The position numbers and the translations under genes are program-made. Under the pieces are notes generated by a model that worked only from the letters and a program-made list of their open reading frames with translations, had not been told where the DNA came from and ran no database searches. From contig NC_079474.1 in the NCBI RefSeq assembly GCF_026230105.1, forward strand, positions 32,688,294 to 32,752,293: 64,000 bases of DNA, in the 5' to 3' direction. The first letter of the stretch is position 1, and each line of letters begins with the position of its first letter. Below, piece after piece: positions 54,901 to 64,000 of this stretch. The stretch comes from Diorhabda sublineata (Eukaryota; Arthropoda; Insecta; Coleoptera; Chrysomelidae).

Positions 54901-57900
54901 AACAATTTTTTTACGTGAATCTGTTCTTTTAGATGTTTTGCAAGCGTAGTCTGATTTTCTGCATCCGCCATATTTTAATTTGATGTCTTCGGAAAGAGAG
55001 AAAGAAAGAGAAAGGTTGCTTCAGAACAGGAGTTGTGATAGATTTAAGATGATAGAATTCACTTTAGTAGAACGAAAAGAATATCATCTTCTATCTGGCT
55101 TGTGAACCAGTAAATCAGGTTACAGGAAACCCGCAGAAAGCCTATAAGCACCGAGGATCAACGAGGTGAGATTTGCAAAAGGTTTTTAAGTAATGGCAAT
55201 GGGAGAAATGCCAAAGGAAGCAAGACAGTTTTCATGGAGGACTTCGTAGGAAGTTTCCTCCTCGTCGTCTAATACTGATCTAGGGATAACAAAAGGGTGT
55301 TTTTGACAAAGGAATTGTTTGATTTGATGGTACGAAGAACGTATCGGGCTTGGAGGTCATTTAGACGGCTTGAATTGGATATTGTGCCAACATTGACAGT
55401 ACTTGAGAATTAGCTGTTCGTAAGACAAAATATTTTTGAGAAAATTAAGATGCAGTATGTGCTTGCTCTATATTCAATTAAGGAACAGATGGTTCGTCCG
55501 ACCTTTTCACTAAGTGCCTTGATGAAACTTCTGCGGAGAGTCATCCTCCATGTGTGGTATCAATTTCAATTGTACGAGGCGCTGGAGTATAGATGATATA
55601 TAGAAGGGGGGCTAGTATGGAGCCTTGTGTAACTCCAATAAGGGAGTTAAGGTAAGAAAACGAATTTGGCACTAATGGAGAGGGTTAGTAAGATATGAAT
55701 ATATCAATTTCATTATATGGCAATCGAATAGTTAGAAGCTTCCTAGCGGGTCCGGCATGCCAAACCTGATCGAAACTTTTTGAGCCCCCATGAAGATGGC
55801 AGCGACGCACTGTTTTCGGTTGACTGTTGAATGAATAAACAAATAAAAGTTAGTTGAGAACAAGATTCTCCATAAGAAATATTAGATTTTTTACTACTAA
55901 ATGAGTAACTAAACATGAAAAATGTCAAGCCAAAATATTAATATGAAGCATATGAAAATGATCAATATAATTTACCTGAGTCCAATTTCCAAATGTCCAA
56001 AAAGATAAACAAGGTTTCCTGTTACAAAATTTTAAACTAGACGGCTTAGTGTCCCCGTCACATCTAATTGGATTCACCATGAATCTCCATGGATTTTTTA
56101 TTGTACTATTTGTAGATTCTAGTACAGAACCTGGCAGGCAATAGATTTCTCTATGTTGAACTCCTAAAGTACCACAAGACGTAGTACAAGGCTCCCATTC
56201 TCCTGGCACCCATTTAAAACTACAACTAAATCAGAGACAATCAGATTTCCGAACTATTCCGAACACGTAAGATGCCGACGTAATTCTTAGTTTATAACCG
56301 CGAGCAATTATGTCATCAAACACGTTCAACTGCAACTGTTGATACTCGAAGTGAAAGATTTCCAATCAGTCGAGTGTATGTTAAATTTAATTATTTTATC
56401 TCGAAGGACCGTTGTGAATTATTTGATATTTAGGTTGTAAACAAAAGAAGTTTCTAGTTTCGAGTCATTTATTATACTGGTTACCTGACCCTAGCCGATG
56501 TCGCCTCGAAAACGAATTAAAGAAATGTACGGCGTTGCCGGCTCTATAAAAAGATATACTATATATAGATATGTACAAATACTTGCAGTGAACTGGAACA
56601 TGCCGCCCCCTTTGAAAGGTTTAGCATTAAACTTTCAAGATAAGTAAAATTAACAAATACATTAATAAATTAACAAAAATACGTTTATACATTCGAATCC
56701 AACTAAAATTAAATTCCTTCATTAGGTAAAACACATATTTTTGAGACAGGCCTTTTTAACACTGCATTCACTGTTATCACCGTTACCACTCTCGTTATTC
56801 CGTCACTTCCTGGGTGAAGTTCGACGATTCTGCCCAGACTCCATTGAAGAGGTGGTAGATGATCTTCCTTTATAAGGACAAGTATTCCAGGTTTTAGAAA
56901 ATTTGGGTAATGATGTTTCCACTTCCTCCTGACTTGGAGTTCTGATATGTATTCTTTGGACCAGCGTGTCCAAAAGTTTTGAGTCATTTTATTGCAGCGC
57001 CTTAGTCTCGATAACAATGACTCCTTCACGATAGTACAATTTGGTGTTGGTAAAGCCGTAAGAGCTTCTCCGATCAAAAAATGTGCTGGGGTTATAGGGT
57101 TAAGATCAGTAGGGTCACAGGAAAGAGGATAGAGTGGTCGTGAGTTTAAACATGCCTCGATCTGCGCGAGTACCGTACTGAATTCTTCATAAGTGAGTAT
57201 TGATTCTCCAATGACACGTTTTATATGATATTTCGTTGATTTCACTCCAGCTTCCCAAATGCCTCCGAAATTTGGAGATCTGGGCGGGATAAAATGCCAA
57301 TTAATTCCTTATTGTCCCATTTCAGTTAAGACCTGGCCTTCAGCTGATTTTAAGAATTTTTGTATTTCAGCATTAGCGCCAACGTAAGTTTTAGCATTAT
57401 CAGAATAGATATTTACACATTTACCACGTCTTGACATGAAGCGATGTAATGCAGCGAAAAATGAGTCTGTACTTAAATCGCTAGTAACCTCTAAATGTAT
57501 CGCTTTCGTAGACAGACAGACAAACAGACAAATATATCCCTTAGTTACATTAAATTTTCGAGTTTTCCGATCTCTTAATTTGAATGGACCGCAATAATCT
57601 ATGCCACAGTTTAAAAACGATCTGCTTGGAGTTACTCGAATATCTGGTAAATCACCCATTAAATAATTTAGTGCCTTTGGTTTTACTCGGAAGCACGTGA
57701 CACAATTGTGAATAGTTTTTTTTATTAGATTACGCGCCGATATTATCCAATATCGTTCGCGTAATGATGCTAAAACTTGTGGGTGGACCCGCGTGCAATA
57801 AACGGATATGTTCATATTGTACGGTTAATTTTGATAGAGTATGTTTGCCAGAAAGTATTATCGGAAATTTTTTGTCAAAGTTGAAATTTGATTTTGTTAA

Positions 57901-60900
57901 TCTCCCGCCAACTCTGAGGATGCCCTAGCTGTCTAAAATTGGGTTTAGTTGTAACAAGTTACTTCCTTTACTTACTGTATTGATTTGTCGTATATCGGAT
58001 ATTTAAGTACAAAACGTTTGAATTTGAAAGATTTTAATCAACGTTTTTAACGAATTTTCTAATTCTTGACAAGTTAAAGGACCGTACTCCTTATGCTCCG
58101 TCATATTTAATGTGTTGTTTCGAAATCTCAATATGTATGCTACTACACGTTGTAGTTTAGTCAATTTGGAGTATTTATTGAATAGATTCAAACTGTCGAT
58201 CGCTACTAAAGTCCTTGCAGGTTTACTTTGCAATTCTACTTTGATTTCTTGCGAATAATTTGAGTTTATATCATTTGTTATGTCGATAGGCCACTTATCT
58301 TCTGGTAATTGTAGCCACTCAGGACCTGACCACCATAATTGTAAATTTTTTAAATTTTCAGGATATACGCCTCTGGATATAATATCCGCGGGATTAGACA
58401 AAGTATTTATATACCTCTAATCGGTTTTATTAGTCAGATTTTGAATTTCTTCTACCCGGTTGGCAACGAATACCTTCCAAGTACTTGGTATAGACTTTAT
58501 CCAATGGAGCGTGATCGTGGAATCACTCCATAAACATGTTCTATTGATTGGAAATCGTAATGACGATTTGACTTTATTAACAAGTCTCGCCAGCAGAAGA
58601 GCTGCGCATAATTCCAATCGCGGTATTGTGACCAATTTTAACGGAGCTACCTTTGACTTTGCGCAAAGTAAGTTGATTTGACAATTTCCAATATTATCTA
58701 TAGAACGCAAATATAGGTAGGCACCATAAGAAGTTTTGGATGCGTTAGCAAATCCATGTAATTGTATTAGCACTACGTTCTCGCATAAGACATGACGAGG
58801 GATATGAATATTCCGTAAGTGATGTAATTGATTGTAAAATGTTTGCCACTCATTCAAAATAATTGTGGGTAATTCACTATCAATCAATCAATTTTTTGTA
58901 GCCATAATTTTTGAAGCAGAATTTTTGCAATTATGATTACTGGTCCAAGTAGTCCTAGAGGGTCATATATTTGAGCTATTACTGACAGCATTGCGCGCTT
59001 GTTAATCAACCTTTGGTTATTAAATTCCCGTATCGTGTAACTTAAAGTGTCCGAGTTATAATGCCATAGTAATCCCAAAGTGCGTGTTTCATTTTCCTTG
59101 CCAATATTCAGTATAACATCTGACTGTGAATTGTAAATATTTTCTAATATTTTATTACTATTTGAAACCCACTTATTCAATGAGAATTGTCCTGATTTCA
59201 ATATTAAACTTATTTCGTGATATAAAGTATGTAATTCCTCCAAGTCATCTGAACCTGTTAAAAGGTCGTCGACATAAAAATCATTTAAAATGATTTTGCT
59301 TGCAATGGGGTAAGTTTCTATATGTTGATAAGCCAGTTCGTGAAGACACCGAATGGCTAGAAAGGGTGCAGACGCTGTACCATACGTTACTGTGTTCAGC
59401 TCATACTGTTCGATTGATTTTGTTGTATCTGTACGCCACCAGATTTTCTGTAATTTTCTATCATCAGGATGTATTAAAATTTGGCGATACATTTTCGTAA
59501 TATCACCTGCTAGAACAAATTTATGTGTACGAAATCTAGTGATTATCGAGAATAAATTTTGCTGAATTGTGGGCCCTACAAACTGTAAATCGTTCAGTGA
59601 ATACCCGGAATCAGTTTTGCACGATGCGTCGAACACGACTCGTAATTTAGTAGTTACACTTGATTCTTTCTTTACGAAATGATGTGGTATAAAATAGCCA
59701 TCGTTTTCCTCACGTTTGTTTTGCAATTTTGACATATGATTTAATTCAATGTATTCACTCATGAATTGACCATACTGCTGTTTCAAATTATCGTTACCCT
59801 TTAATTTATTTTCCATAGAATGTAAACGTTTCAACGCGATATTCTTTGATTCGCCTAATAGATTACTAGGGAGTTTTAACGGCAATCTAACAATAAAACG
59901 TCCATCTTCTGCACGTTGTGTTGTTGTTTTAAATAGAGCTTCGATTTCTACATCATTAGATGAAACTGGAGCATTTTCATATTCTTCAATTTGCCAAAAT
60001 TTCTTCAATTGGTTGTCAATTTCCGAATTTGAAATGAAGTTGCAACGCGTTAAGTAATTTGCAATAGTTTGTGGAATCTCGCCTGAGATAATCCACCCAA
60101 ACAACGTTTTTTGTAGGACTGGATTATTGTGACCTAATGATATTTGTCCAATTCGTAATAATTTCCAAAATAAGCCCAACAGCATTTCCACTTGACTTGA
60201 TTCGTTAAAGTTTGGATCCGCTAGCGTTACATTTTTTGGTATATCCAGAATATTTTTATCAAATGTAAATGCTGGTAATTTATCTGTAATTTGTGGTATT
60301 ATTAAACAATTTATTTTAAATTCTATTGAGTTAATATTTGAACGTATGTTTACATCTGACGAATATTTAATTTGACTGCACGAATTATTTAAACCGGAAA
60401 CAGCCATGTTTATTTTTGATTGTTCGATCTTTAACTGGTTTACAAGATTTTGTGTGATGAAGTTAGATTGCGAACCCGAATCAAGCAATACGCGACATAT
60501 GTGAGCATTTCCGTATACATCTAGTACCTTGATTAGTGCTGTAGATAGAAGAACTTGACTCATATTTACACTTGTATGAACTACTACAGTTTGATTTTCA
60601 GATTTGTTTTCCCTCGAATTAGTTTGTCGGCTTGTTGTTGGTGCATTCGACTCACCCTGTATATTTTCGAAGTGTAATAAACTATGATGACGCTTTTGAC
60701 AACCTTTACAGTTCGAGTTACTGCGACAATCAGCATTTTTGTGGTTAGACTTTAGGCAATTAGTACAAAGACGATGCTCTTTAACTACATTGAATCGTTT
60801 ATTTGGTGTTAGTTTAATAAATTCTGGGCAAATTTGCAGTTGATGATTCATTTTACATAGACTACACGTTAAGTTTTCATTTGATATGAAAGCTTTCGAT

Positions 60901-63286
60901 TTTATATTTTTATCATATGACGTTGATGGTGTTATCCTTTCCAGAAATGCGCATTTTTCTCTTAAAAATGTCGTTAATTCAGTTAGCGACGGTAAAGTTT
61001 CAGCCTTTTGTTTTTTCTCCCAATCGCGGCGCGTAATGGAGTCTAGTTTATTTGAAATTATGTATATTAATAACGTATCCCAATGTTTTACGGGTTGTTC
61101 AAGAACTTCTAATGCTCTTGTATGCTTAATGAAACCGTCAAATAGCTGTCGTAAGGCGAAATATGATTCTTTGTTTACCGCGGGTAAATTAAAAATAGCT
61201 TTTACATGGTTATTAACTAAAAGAACTTTATTTTCGAATCTTTCTGTGAATAGCTTCCAAGCGATATCATAATTTGCTGCGGATATTTCCAAGGAATGTA
61301 TTATGTCTGCTGCCTCGCCCTTCAATGATAAGCGCAATAATGAAATTTTTGAATTTCAGATAAGTCCGAATTGTTGTGAATTATTGATTTAAATGTATCT
61401 TTAAAATAAAGCCACTGACTGTAATTTCCGTCAAAACATGGTAAATTTATAGTAGGTAGCTTAACGTTACTTAATTTATTTGAACGTAATGAACTGCCAG
61501 ATGATGATGATGATGATGATGATGATTTACGAATTTCCTGTCTGTTTGAATCAATTAAACCTTTGGCAAGAGATATGCAATTATAGTATTCATCTTCAAA
61601 ATTTTGTCTTTCTAAATTTTCAGTCTCGAAATTATCTTCAAGTACCTCAATTTGACTTTGAATGTCGCAAAATTGTTCCCAATTAATTTCTAATTTATTT
61701 AAACGTATTTCTAATTGAAGTATATCTGGATTGTCGGTATCTAATTTGTCATAAAAATTTTTAAAACGAGTTAAGCTACCTTTAATAGATGCTCTTTTAA
61801 TAAAAGTTCTCGAAGGTTCGACATTTTGTGTTTATTTATTTCAAGTTTTAGAAAAAATGCCTGAATTGAATAGAATTTGTAACAAAAAACAGTATTATTT
61901 TCCGCTCAGATCGAAGGCATGCATAAAATCGTTAACATAAAGGAATCAGCAAAAAATAGGAAAGCACTCTGACCTTGTAGTTTTATGTGATAGCTGGCTG
62001 CGACAAGCGAGTTGTGTTTGTTATTCGGCAGATTGGAACAATACCAAACCAATGCATGTTGTGTAGACGCAACTATTATGCGTAAATTGAAATTGATTAT
62101 CACAATTTATTTGCTGTTTCATCCGGCTGCGAACGGACCAAAAATGTTGCTGTTTCATCCGGCTGCGAACGGACCAAAAATGTTGCTGTTTCACCCGGCT
62201 GCGAACGGACCAAAAATGTTGCTGTTTCATCCGGCTGCGAACGGACCAAAAATGTTGCTGTTTCATCCGGCTGCGAACGGACCAAAAATGTTGCTGTTTC
62301 ACCCGGCTGCGAACGGACCAAAAATGTTGCTGTTTCACCCGGCTGCGAACGGACCAAAAATGTTGCTGTTTCATCCGGCTGCGAACGGACCAAAAATGTT
62401 GATACTCGAAGTGAAAGATTTCCAATCAGTCGAGTGTATGTTAAATTTAATTATTTTATCTCGAAGGACCGTTGAGAATTACTTGATATTTAAGTTGTAA
62501 ACAAAAGAAGTTTCTAGTTTCGAGTCATTTATTATACTGGTTACCTGACCCTAGCCGATGTCGCCTCGAAAACGAATTAAAGAAATGTACGGCGTTGCCG
62601 GCTCTATAAAAAGATATACTACATATAGATATGTACAAATACTTGCAGTGAACTGCAACAGCAACTATCCATTGCACAGCCGCGACCGCGACCCACTTGT
62701 TTTCTTCACACCCTAACTTATATAAAATGAAACAGTTTTCTAAGTTGTTGGTTGTATTGTTAACATAATCTTGTGTGTCGTGCCCATTTCATAAATATAC
62801 AAAGGGTTACACATAAAACAAAAACTACGCTTATGAATCGAATACTCACATTTTGTACCCAAAATAGTTATATTTTGAATACATAACCTCAAAATATGAA
62901 TTCAATTAATTCTATTCTAATCCTGGATTTCTGTTACGTAAACTTTTTATAGATATCAAGATTATATCTCAGACTTATAGTTGGGTTTCTTCAAATTCTT
63001 TAAAAAAAATAGTGTTTTACCTGAATGTATTACAACTTTCGATGTCCAGCTTCGGTTTCTGAAATAATGAACAATGCGTCCTTTTAACAATTTTGTTATT
63101 GTTGTTATCGAAACAAGCAGCTGTTCTTTGTCTTCTACCTCCTTCGCAACTAACAGAACATGGACCCCAGCCTCCAAGAATCCACACGAAACGTGAAGAA
63201 GGCAACAAATAATCTTTATGAATGGAATATTCTGTTGAATAGGAAATGTTAATACCCAAACGAAGGTCTGATTTATCTACCACTAT
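51690..63286 (-). CDS. ADAMTS or ADAMTS-like protein, last three exons (5' part beyond right edge)
   Basis: Exons in order: 63021-63286, 55976-56219, 51690-51980; GT-AG junctions, phases 2 then 0, 266 residues plus TAA. The first exon ends a probable ADAMTS spacer and carries thrombospondin type-1 repeat A (WILGGWGPCSVSCEGGRRQR). The second holds repeat B (WVPGEWEPCTTSCG) and starts repeat C (FWTFGNWTQ), which continues in the third as CSSTCGSGFKTRSSYC. The protein ends with a PLAC domain (CQQDESEFCKFDLLHKYC, GFRRICCKAC). This spacer/TSP1/PLAC order is that of secreted ADAMTS proteases and non-catalytic ADAMTS-like proteins that act in the extracellular matrix. Whether a protease domain exists cannot be told from this window. 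A sense-oriented BEL/Pao element fills the first intron. Confidence 0.9.
53180..54175. repeat. Tandem array, 186-bp unit, dimeric (372-bp) higher order
   Basis: ATCTCAGGTTCTA-type words recur near 53213, 53399, 53585, 53771, 53957 and 54143, spacing 186 bp. Each unit also has GTTTTTGAACACTTGAATCG and ACATTCAATGTGGAGTTATG. Units alternate between GTTGGAGAGGAGCTAGGCGCGG-like (53315, 53686, 54058) and GTTGAACTGGAGCTAGGCGCCG-like (53500, 53872) variants. It lies in the last intron of the matrix gene. Short open frames inside it are by-products. Confidence 0.93.
54233..55449. other. Intronic stretch, nothing recognised
   Basis: Part of the last intron of the ADAMTS-like gene. It has mixed composition, GC-richer after 55000 (probably further LINE decay), and no exon or bounded repeat seen. 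Confidence 0.4.
55450..55800 (-). pseudogene. LINE reverse-transcriptase fragment
   Basis: Minus strand frames give KVSIRFGMPDP (decayed KAFDQVWHAG), FSYLNSLIGVTQGSILAPLL and YIIYTPAPR, corresponding to motifs A and B of a jockey-like reverse transcriptase (GVPQGSILGPLLYLIYTAD). It is broken by stops. It sits 176 bp from the penultimate exon of the matrix gene, in the same orientation. Confidence 0.75.
55976..56219 (-). CDS. ADAMTS-like gene, penultimate exon (TSP1 repeat B)
   Basis: Acceptor TAGTTGTAG|TTTTAAATG, donor ACTCAG|GTAAAT, phase 2 to 0. The repeat has six Cys (CTTSCG, YCLPG, IRCDGD, KFCNRKPC) and two N-glycosylation sites in an insert (NST, NWT region). The BEL/Pao 3' LTR ends 118 bp upstream on the plus map. 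Confidence 0.9.
56332..56336. repeat. BEL/Pao target-site duplication, left copy
   Basis: GCAAC immediately outside the 3' LTR; GCAAC is also found at 62661-62665 outside the 5' LTR. Five bases is the expected size for BEL/Pao. Confidence 0.88.
56337..56600 (-). repeat. BEL/Pao 3' LTR
   Basis: 264 bp, TGTT...AACA. It contains an AATAAA on the element's strand (near 56468-56473). Differences from the 5' LTR include the base before the terminal AACA (GGAACA here, GCAACA there, plus-strand reading). Confidence 0.95.
56709..57960 (-). pseudogene. BEL/Pao integrase and C-terminal domain
   Basis: N-terminal zinc-binding region with HTLSKLTVQYEHIRLLHAG; a frameshift near 57800; catalytic core with first Asp in NCGIDYCGPFKLRDR, second Asp in NIYSDNAKTYVGAN, and Glu in GGIWEAGVK; then the BEL-type C-terminal domain (PITPAHFLIGEALTALP, LVLIKEDHLPPLQWSLGRI). 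In-frame stops occur near 57919 (TAG) and at 57309-57311 (TAA, between the second Asp and the Glu). All three catalytic residues are still encoded. Confidence 0.92.
58003..58887 (-). pseudogene. BEL/Pao RNase H and connection region
   Basis: RNase H pieces: LIQLHGFANASKTSYGAYLY, VTIPRLELCAALLLARLV and CLWSDSTITLHWIKS; then the NPADIISRG motif and the W-SGPEWL linker typical of BEL elements. There is an in-frame TAG at 58417-58419 where a Trp codon is expected. The junction with the reverse transcriptase at 58884-58887 is a frameshift next to a TGATTGAT repeat. Confidence 0.92.
58884..61350 (-). pseudogene. BEL/Pao gag C-terminus, protease and reverse transcriptase
   Basis: One open frame of more than 800 codons. 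In order: DUF1759-type gag with AADIIHSLEIS and FDGFIKHTRALEVL; Cys/His knuckles (CSLCKMNHQLQIC, CTNCLKSNHKNADC, CKGCQKRHH); aspartic protease with RVLLDSGSQSNFI; reverse transcriptase with LRVVFDASCKT, GDITKMYRQI and catalytic FYVDDLLTGS; then the DPLGLLGPVI start of the A17-type region. The catalytic YVDD is intact. A one-base loss near 61343-61350 puts it out of frame with the gag N-terminus. Confidence 0.95.
61322..61824 (-). pseudogene. BEL/Pao gag N-terminus
   Basis: From ATG at 61822-61824 a short frame gives MSNL, but the conserved gag N-terminus (FIKRASIKGSLTRFKNF, QLEIRLNKLEINWEQF, NRQEIRKSSSSS) lies in another frame that has no ATG, so a frameshift sits within the first dozen codons. 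A run of eight TCA-type Ser codons (plus 61501-61526, GAT repeat) follows. It ends in a second frameshift into the 58884-61350 frame. Confidence 0.85.
62114..62401. repeat. 36-bp minisatellite, eight units, containing the primer-binding-site region
   Basis: Eight units of exactly 36 bp start at 62114, 62150, 62186, 62222, 62258, 62294, 62330 and 62366. They differ only at one position (CATCC or CACCC). On the element strand each reads TTTTTGGTCCGTTCGC, AGCCGGATGAAACAG and CAACA. The first unit next to the LTR places TGGTCC four bases inside the LTR end, where a primer-binding site should be. The CAACA ending every unit equals the last five bases of the LTR. The frames through the array are artefacts of a 36-bp (12-codon) period. 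Confidence 0.96.
62397..62660 (-). repeat. BEL/Pao 5' LTR
   Basis: 264 bp, same length as the 3' LTR with five substitutions and no indel. Its inner edge (plus 62397-62401, TGTTG) is shared with the last unit of the 36-bp array. Confidence 0.95.
62661..62665. repeat. BEL/Pao target-site duplication, right copy
   Basis: GCAAC, identical to 56332-56336. Confidence 0.88.
63021..63286 (-). CDS. ADAMTS-like gene, antepenultimate exon (spacer end, TSP1 repeat A)
   Basis: Acceptor TTTTTCAG|ATAGTGG, donor ATTCAG|GTAAAAC, phase 0 to 2. GGWGPCSVSCEGGRRQRTAAC is a clear thrombospondin type-1 start with the WxxC and CSxxC positions. Preceding residues (YSTEYSIHKDYLLPSSRFVW) resemble the end of the spacer. 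Confidence 0.88.
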
Positions 63287-63659
63287 CTGAAAAATGATTT
63301 TTAAAGATTTCGTAAGAAATATTAGTTATTAAACTGCATCATGGTCGCAGACTACTCCATGCTAAAAAAGCAAACTGTTTAATTTAGTTAAAAAATATTT
63401 AGATCCTTTCCTTTGCGGGTCCTTGAATTGCGAAATGGTAAATATTATTTGCAAAAAAATATTCGCTGCTTGTAGGTAACTACTGTGCCTTAAGAATACG
63501 TAAATTAAAACAGATACTGCAAATAAAATATTCAGTTTTTTAAGACTTCAACCAGCTGCTAGATCAGCGATAAACACAAAAGGAAAAAATAAACTTAGCT
63601 CCGTAAAACGGGCGGTGCAAAATGTACAAAAATTTTTAAAATTACCAAAATTTGTTACT

Positions 63660-64000
63660 AATAAGTTGTTTGATGGATTGACGTCAATTAATGTCTAATG
63701 TCTATTTCTGTCTATTGGTGTCGATTGACGTTCACTGAAAGTGATTGAAGTCGATTGCCAATTGATGTTGCCTGATGTCTATTGGCGTCTAACGAGGTTG
63801 ATTGACTTCAATTAACTAATATCAAATGTTTCGGTTTAAATCGATTGACATACATTGTCAATTGATGTCGATTGACGTCCATTGAAGTTGAGTGATTTTG
63901 ATTGTCAAATGATGGCGATTGATATCCATTGAAGTCGATTAATATCGATTGTCATTTGATGTTGATTGATCTCAACATACATCGATTTGTAAGTTAATGT
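63660..64000. repeat. Degenerate tandem repeat, about 47-bp period, running off the edge
   Basis: Built of ATTGATGTCGATTGACGTCC/ATTGAAGT words. The clearest units start GTCAATTGAT (63859) and GTCAAATGAT (63906), 47 bp apart, with GTCATTTGAT beginning a third. Earlier units are more diverged. It lies in the next intron of the ADAMTS-like gene or upstream of it. Confidence 0.75.

Larger units (their letters stand above)
56337..62660 (-). mobile_element. Full-length BEL/Pao LTR retrotransposon, coding region disabled
   Basis: Two 264-bp LTRs (56337-56600 and 62397-62660) start TGTT and end AACA, differ at five positions by eye (about 98% identical), and are flanked by GCAAC. Between them, on the minus strand, lie gag, protease, reverse transcriptase, RNase H and integrase in BEL order. 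The reading frame is broken by at least three frameshifts and three or more in-frame stops. It is inserted in the intron between the spacer/TSP1 and second TSP1 exons of the ADAMTS-like gene, in the same transcriptional direction. The near-identical LTRs say recent insertion, so some of the breaks may have been present when it inserted, or may be assembly indel errors. Confidence 0.95.

Noticed and set aside
58460..61272. Plus-strand frames of 66-128 residues across the retrotransposon
   Set aside because: They are antisense shadows of the gag-pol coding strand.
62114..62401. CRISPR-like array of 36-bp repeats
   Set aside because: There are no unique spacers between the units, the host is clearly an animal, and the array lies inside a retrotransposon.
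62012..62500. 162-, 134- and 97-residue open frames full of 12-residue repeats, on both strands
   Set aside because: They are produced by the 36-bp minisatellite, whose period is a multiple of three and which lacks stops in several frames. They overlap the LTR and each other on opposite strands.

Overview
This is an insect nuclear window (AT-rich, intron-rich, short TTAGG-type tracts, insect BEL/Pao, mariner, hAT, Harbinger and jockey-like elements). A beetle or a relative is plausible, but I cannot place the species from sequence alone. It holds three host genes that I could splice by hand with consistent GT-AG sites and reading phases.

(1) About 6.7-17.3 kb, minus strand: a complete six-exon, 433-residue secreted phospholipase B1-type GDSL lipase. 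(2) About 32.0-48.3 kb, plus strand: a complete eight-exon, 516-residue class B1 (secretin/calcitonin/PTH-type) G-protein-coupled receptor with signal peptide, Cys-rich hormone-receptor ectodomain, seven membrane segments and a short tail. (3) About 51.7-63.3 kb and running off the right edge, minus strand: the last three exons of an ADAMTS or ADAMTS-like extracellular-matrix gene (end of a probable spacer, three thrombospondin type-1 repeats, C-terminal PLAC domain). The receptor and the matrix gene are convergent. I see no operon-like or functional link between the three genes.

Almost everything else is mobile or repetitive DNA, much of it inside introns. 1-6.7 kb: AT-rich foldback-family remnants and no gene I can defend. 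17.3-32 kb: a long-armed inverted-repeat element with an 8-bp target duplication, a palindrome of two LTR-type primer-binding sites, ISXO2/Merlin-like and Tc1 remnants, a bounded hAT element with decayed transposase, a mariner corpse and two local duplications. Receptor introns: a mariner plus a 355-bp tandem array grown from its 3' end, a Harbinger derivative with a MADF exon, a small hairpin family, LINE debris, a Tc1/IS630-type element ending 53 bp before an exon, and another mariner. Matrix-gene introns: a 186-bp tandem array arranged as 372-bp dimers, LINE debris, and a full-length BEL/Pao retrotransposon (56337-62660) with 264-bp LTRs and a 5-bp target duplication.

The most unusual structure is next to the 5' LTR of that retrotransposon: eight exact-length 36-bp units. 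Each carries the primer-binding-site-like sequence and ends with the same five bases as the LTR, so the reverse-transcription start region appears to have been multiplied.
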